34,818 bases of DNA from contig RQOP01000058.1 of assembly GCA_008373095.1 (NCBI GenBank), forward strand, positions 1 to 34,818. Reading direction: 5' to 3'. This stretch comes from SAR202 cluster bacterium (GTDB taxonomy: Bacteria; Chloroflexota; Dehalococcoidia; Lucifugimonadales; UBA826). The notes beneath the pieces are model-generated. The model was not told where the DNA came from. It saw nothing but the letters and a program-made list of their open reading frames with translations, and ran no database searches. Both the position numbers and the translations under genes were made by a program. Below, piece after piece: positions 32,860-34,818 of this stretch (the stretch's first letter is position 1; each line of letters starts with the position of its first letter).

Positions 32860-33737
32860 GCTTTAACAAAGATTTTAAATTCGTAGATGCGCACGTTCAT
32901 TTCTATGACATGCAACATCCAACACTTTATTACGGACACTGGCAGCCAAACGAAGACCATCCCTTTCTTGGGGCACAAACCCGAGTTTTAGGATCCAGGA
33001 ACTATTTAGCAGAGGACTTCATAAGAGATTCACAGCCTCACGGAGTGACTAAAGCAATACATGTTCAGGCCGCCATCGGTTCCAAAGATCCTGTGGAAGA
33101 AACAAAATGGTTGCAGGAGGTATACCAAAATACTGGACTACCAAATGCGATAGTTGGCCATGTCGACCTAAGAGATTCCAAAGCCGAAGCTGTTATTGAA
33201 CATCACCTAAATTATCCCAACTTCAAAGGTGTCAGAGATTTCTCCCATGGGGAATATTTAATCGATGATCACTTTAGACGGGGATACAGCTTACTGGAAA
33301 AATTCGATCTCATCTCAAGCATATCTGCCCAATGGCAAGACATGGAAAACCTAGCGGATTTGGCAAAAACATTCCCTAATACAAAAATAGTATTAGATCA
33401 CGCTGGATTCCCCGAAGAAAGAACCACCGAATATTTCAATAATTGGAAAACCGGCATGAAGAAGATATCCGATTGGCCAAATATTTATTGCAAAATTTCT
33501 GGACTTGGAATGGGAGATAATCGCTGGACCGAGGATTCGATAAGACCATATGTCGAAACATGCATTGAACTTTTTGGAGTTGACCGATCCCTATTCGCCA
33601 CAAACTGGCCTATAGATAGTCTATGGAGCGACTATGGCTCTGTGGTGCGGGCCTATCGCAATATAACTGGTAGTTTTTCTCAATCTGAAGTTGCAAAATT
33701 ATTCCGCATCAATGCTGAAAGTATCTATCAGATTTAA
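32856..33737 (+). CDS. Amidohydrolase-2 family lactonase (COG3618, L-fuconolactonase-like)
   Basis: 293 aa TIM-barrel hydrolase. The metal site motif DAHVHFYD is near residues 10-17; later come KGVRDFSHG, the active-site DHAGFPE and FATNWPIDS. This pattern is seen in COG3618 L-fucono-1,5-lactonase and 4-sulfomuconolactone hydrolase relatives. It overlaps the SDR stop by four bases (ATGA), so the two are translationally coupled. With the mutarotase it suggests an oxidative deoxysugar route; the dehydratase for the next step could be the YjhG-like gene 24 kb away. Substrate not proven. Confidence 0.85.
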   Translation: MSFNKDFKFVDAHVHFYDMQHPTLYYGHWQPNEDHPFLGAQTRVLGSRNYLAEDFIRDSQPHGVTKAIHVQAAIGSKDPVEETKWLQEVYQNTGLPNAIVGHVDLRDSKAEAVIEHHLNYPNFKGVRDFSHGEYLIDDHFRRGYSLLEKFDLISSISAQWQDMENLADLAKTFPNTKIVLDHAGFPEERTTEYFNNWKTGMKKISDWPNIYCKISGLGMGDNRWTEDSIRPYVETCIELFGVDRSLFATNWPIDSLWSDYGSVVRAYRNITGSFSQSEVAKLFRINAESIYQI

Positions 33738-33771
33738 TCTTTACTATCGATTTCAGATTGAAAGGACCAAA

Positions 33772-34104
33772 TCAATAGGCCGTTGTAGGGCTGGCATAAA
33801 TTTTTATCATGGCCACCCAACCAATAACAGGTATCAGCCAGATCAACAGCCACCACCATTTTTTATTTTGGTCATGCAGCCGCCTTACGCTAATCGACAA
33901 TGTTGGAGCTAACATGAAAATCCAAAATATTGTGGTGAGGGGATAAAAGGGTAGGGAACTCAACAAGATGGCATCTAAAATAAATAACGGAACTACACAG
34001 ATTATTTGAAAGAGAGTGAAAAACCAGAACTCTCCTCTGGTTGAACGCCCGGTGAAATCAGACCATCTCCTGAAAGCCAAATTTATTGCTATTGAAAACG
34101 TCAC
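33772..34104 (-). CDS. DUF805 inner-membrane protein
   Basis: 110 aa, with the DUF805 signature: N-terminal F-R-R-W-S-D-F-TGRSTRGEFW, a hydrophobic segment (FTLFQIICVVPLFILDAILL), a second one (TTIFWIFMLAPTLSISVRRLHD, with the RRLHD motif) and a third (WWWLLIWLIPVIGWV). Three or four membrane helices; function unknown. Convergent with the lactonase gene. Confidence 0.92.
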   Translation of the reverse strand: MTFSIAINLAFRRWSDFTGRSTRGEFWFFTLFQIICVVPLFILDAILLSSLPFYPLTTIFWIFMLAPTLSISVRRLHDQNKKWWWLLIWLIPVIGWVAMIKIYASPTTAY

Positions 34105-34118
34105 TTCTATACTCTCTT

Positions 34119-34818
34119 TTATGAGATGTTAAATCCATCGTAACCACTAGCCGCGACTTGGTCACATATTTCACGATAAGGAGGTATTCCTCCTGCGTAA
34201 GGCATAAAAATTCTTTTTTTGCCAGGTATATTCGCTCCCACATACCAGGAATTACAGGTGTACCTTAGTGTATCGCCAGCAATTTCCTCAACGTGACTCG
34301 TCCAACTCTCTTCGGCTGATATTTTTGCTTCAATTTCACTAAAGCCGCCCGTTTCCATATAACTCAGGCAATCTCTTATCCATTCAACGTGTTGCTCAAT
34401 TGAAGTCATCATATTGGACAATACAGAAGGACTACCTGGTCCAGTGATAGTAAACATATTGGGAAAACCTGCCATACTCAATCCTAAATAACTCTGAGGG
34501 CCATCAGACCAAATGTCTGTCAAATGAACCCCCTCTTTTCCCTTAATGTTCATTGATAACAAAGCGCCAGTCATTGCGTCAAAGCCAATTGCGAAAATGA
34601 CAATGTCAAATGCATAAACATTATTTTCGGTTTGAACGCCTTCTTTGACCAGACCTTTTATCGGGTCAGTATTCACATCTAAAAGAGTCACATTACCCCG
34701 GTTGTAAGTCTCGTAATAGTCAGTATCAGCGCACAGTCGTTTACAGCCAATAGTGTTTGTAGGAGCAAGCAACTCAGCCGTCACCGAATTAGTTACTGTT
34801 TCTCTAATCTTATCTCTT
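34119..34818 (-). CDS. Flavin-containing monooxygenase (Baeyer-Villiger type), C-terminal fragment; 5' end outside window
   Basis: The frame is open to the window edge (RDKIRETVTNSVTAEL precedes the track's GTG at 34784), so this is the 3' part of a longer gene. Motifs of FAD/NADPH-dependent Baeyer-Villiger monooxygenases: APTNTIGCKRLCADTDYYETYNRGNV, DIVIFAIGFDAMTG (FATGYD-like), LGLSMAGFPNMFTITGPGSPS and SNMMTSIEQHVEWI. Enzymes of this family insert oxygen next to carbonyls of ketones. The N-terminal Rossmann GxGxxG domain lies beyond the window. About 15 bases separate its end from the DUF805 gene on the same strand. Confidence 0.88.
   Translation of the reverse strand, partial: RDKIRETVTNSVTAELLAPTNTIGCKRLCADTDYYETYNRGNVTLLDVNTDPIKGLVKEGVQTENNVYAFDIVIFAIGFDAMTGALLSMNIKGKEGVHLTDIWSDGPQSYLGLSMAGFPNMFTITGPGSPSVLSNMMTSIEQHVEWIRDCLSYMETGGFSEIEAKISAEESWTSHVEEIAGDTLRYTCNSWYVGANIPGKKRIFMPYAGGIPPYREICDQVAASGYDGFNIS

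Noticed and set aside
1-34818. tRNA, rRNA, CRISPR arrays, IS elements or prophage genes
   Set aside because: I saw no cloverleaf-like intergenic segments, repeat-spacer arrays, transposases or integrases; intergenic gaps are short and accounted for.

Overview
The window is a gene-dense stretch of an ordinary bacterial chromosome, with no tRNA, rRNA, insertion sequence, prophage or CRISPR array that I could see. It leans A+T-rich. The mix of genes suggests a free-living, probably marine, Chloroflexota such as the SAR202/Dehalococcoidia-related lineages: a Pro/Thr-rich linker on an HtrA-like protease, an F420 biosynthesis gene, YjhG-type dehydratase, NHL propeller, amidase, COG3618-type lactonase and Baeyer-Villiger-type monooxygenase. 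That assignment is inference from gene content; nothing here is a phylogenetic marker that I could place without a search.

Layout. 1-6.2 kb: C-terminal part of a trypsin-like protease, a divergent transketolase-like enzyme, an amidase preceded by a small ribbon-helix-helix-like gene (easily missed), and a divergent NHL propeller gene with a clear terminator. 6.2-9.0 kb: YjhG/YagF-type sugar-acid dehydratase, divergent from a SAM methyltransferase. 9.0-10.9 kb: thiG-thiE-thiS on the minus strand under a strong promoter, a TPP riboswitch and an intrinsic terminator. 10.9-16.2 kb: Nudix hydrolase, a tartrate/D-malate dehydrogenase-like enzyme, leuS and leuB, all plus strand. 16.2-18.8 kb: glpK followed by an Ldh_2-type dehydrogenase (minus). 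18.9-20.4 kb: cyclophilin-like protein, TenA and a small zinc-binding protein. 20.35-21.1 kb: cofE (F420 glutamate ligase) broken by an internal deletion/frameshift. 21.2-26.6 kb: CitE-like lyase, folB, an AAA+ MoxR/magnesium-chelatase-like ATPase and valS. 26.6-30.3 kb: prs and secA (minus). 30.5-33.7 kb: Memo-like protein, rhamnose-mutarotase-like protein, SDR dehydrogenase and amidohydrolase/lactonase in one apparent operon. 33.8 kb to the end: DUF805 membrane protein and the C-terminal part of a flavin monooxygenase.

How the genes fit together. Thiamine appears repeatedly: thiazole synthesis and coupling (thiG/E/S), salvage (tenA), TPP sensing (riboswitch), and a TPP-dependent enzyme family (transketolase-like). 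Carbohydrate oxidation is the second theme. Mutarotase, dehydrogenase and lactonase form one operon, and a sugar-acid dehydratase, a CitE/HpcH-type lyase and an Ldh_2 dehydrogenase lie elsewhere in the window; together they could supply most steps of a non-phosphorylating sugar (fucose/rhamnose/xylose-type) pathway. Housekeeping genes (leuS, valS, secA, prs, leuB, folB) are interleaved.

No intergenic gap exceeds 300 bases. The largest (about 265 bases, 10662-10926) is filled by the thiamine promoter, riboswitch and terminator. Several ORF-track starts are too far upstream and are corrected below (NHL gene, dehydratase, glpK, cyclophilin-like, Memo, amidase). I did not find an obviously new multi-gene system. 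The best leads are the broken cofE, the ThiS tail with a residue beyond its di-glycine, the RHH-CxxC mini-protein, the cyclophilin-TenA pair flanked by TGGTAT inverted repeats, and the divergent transketolase.
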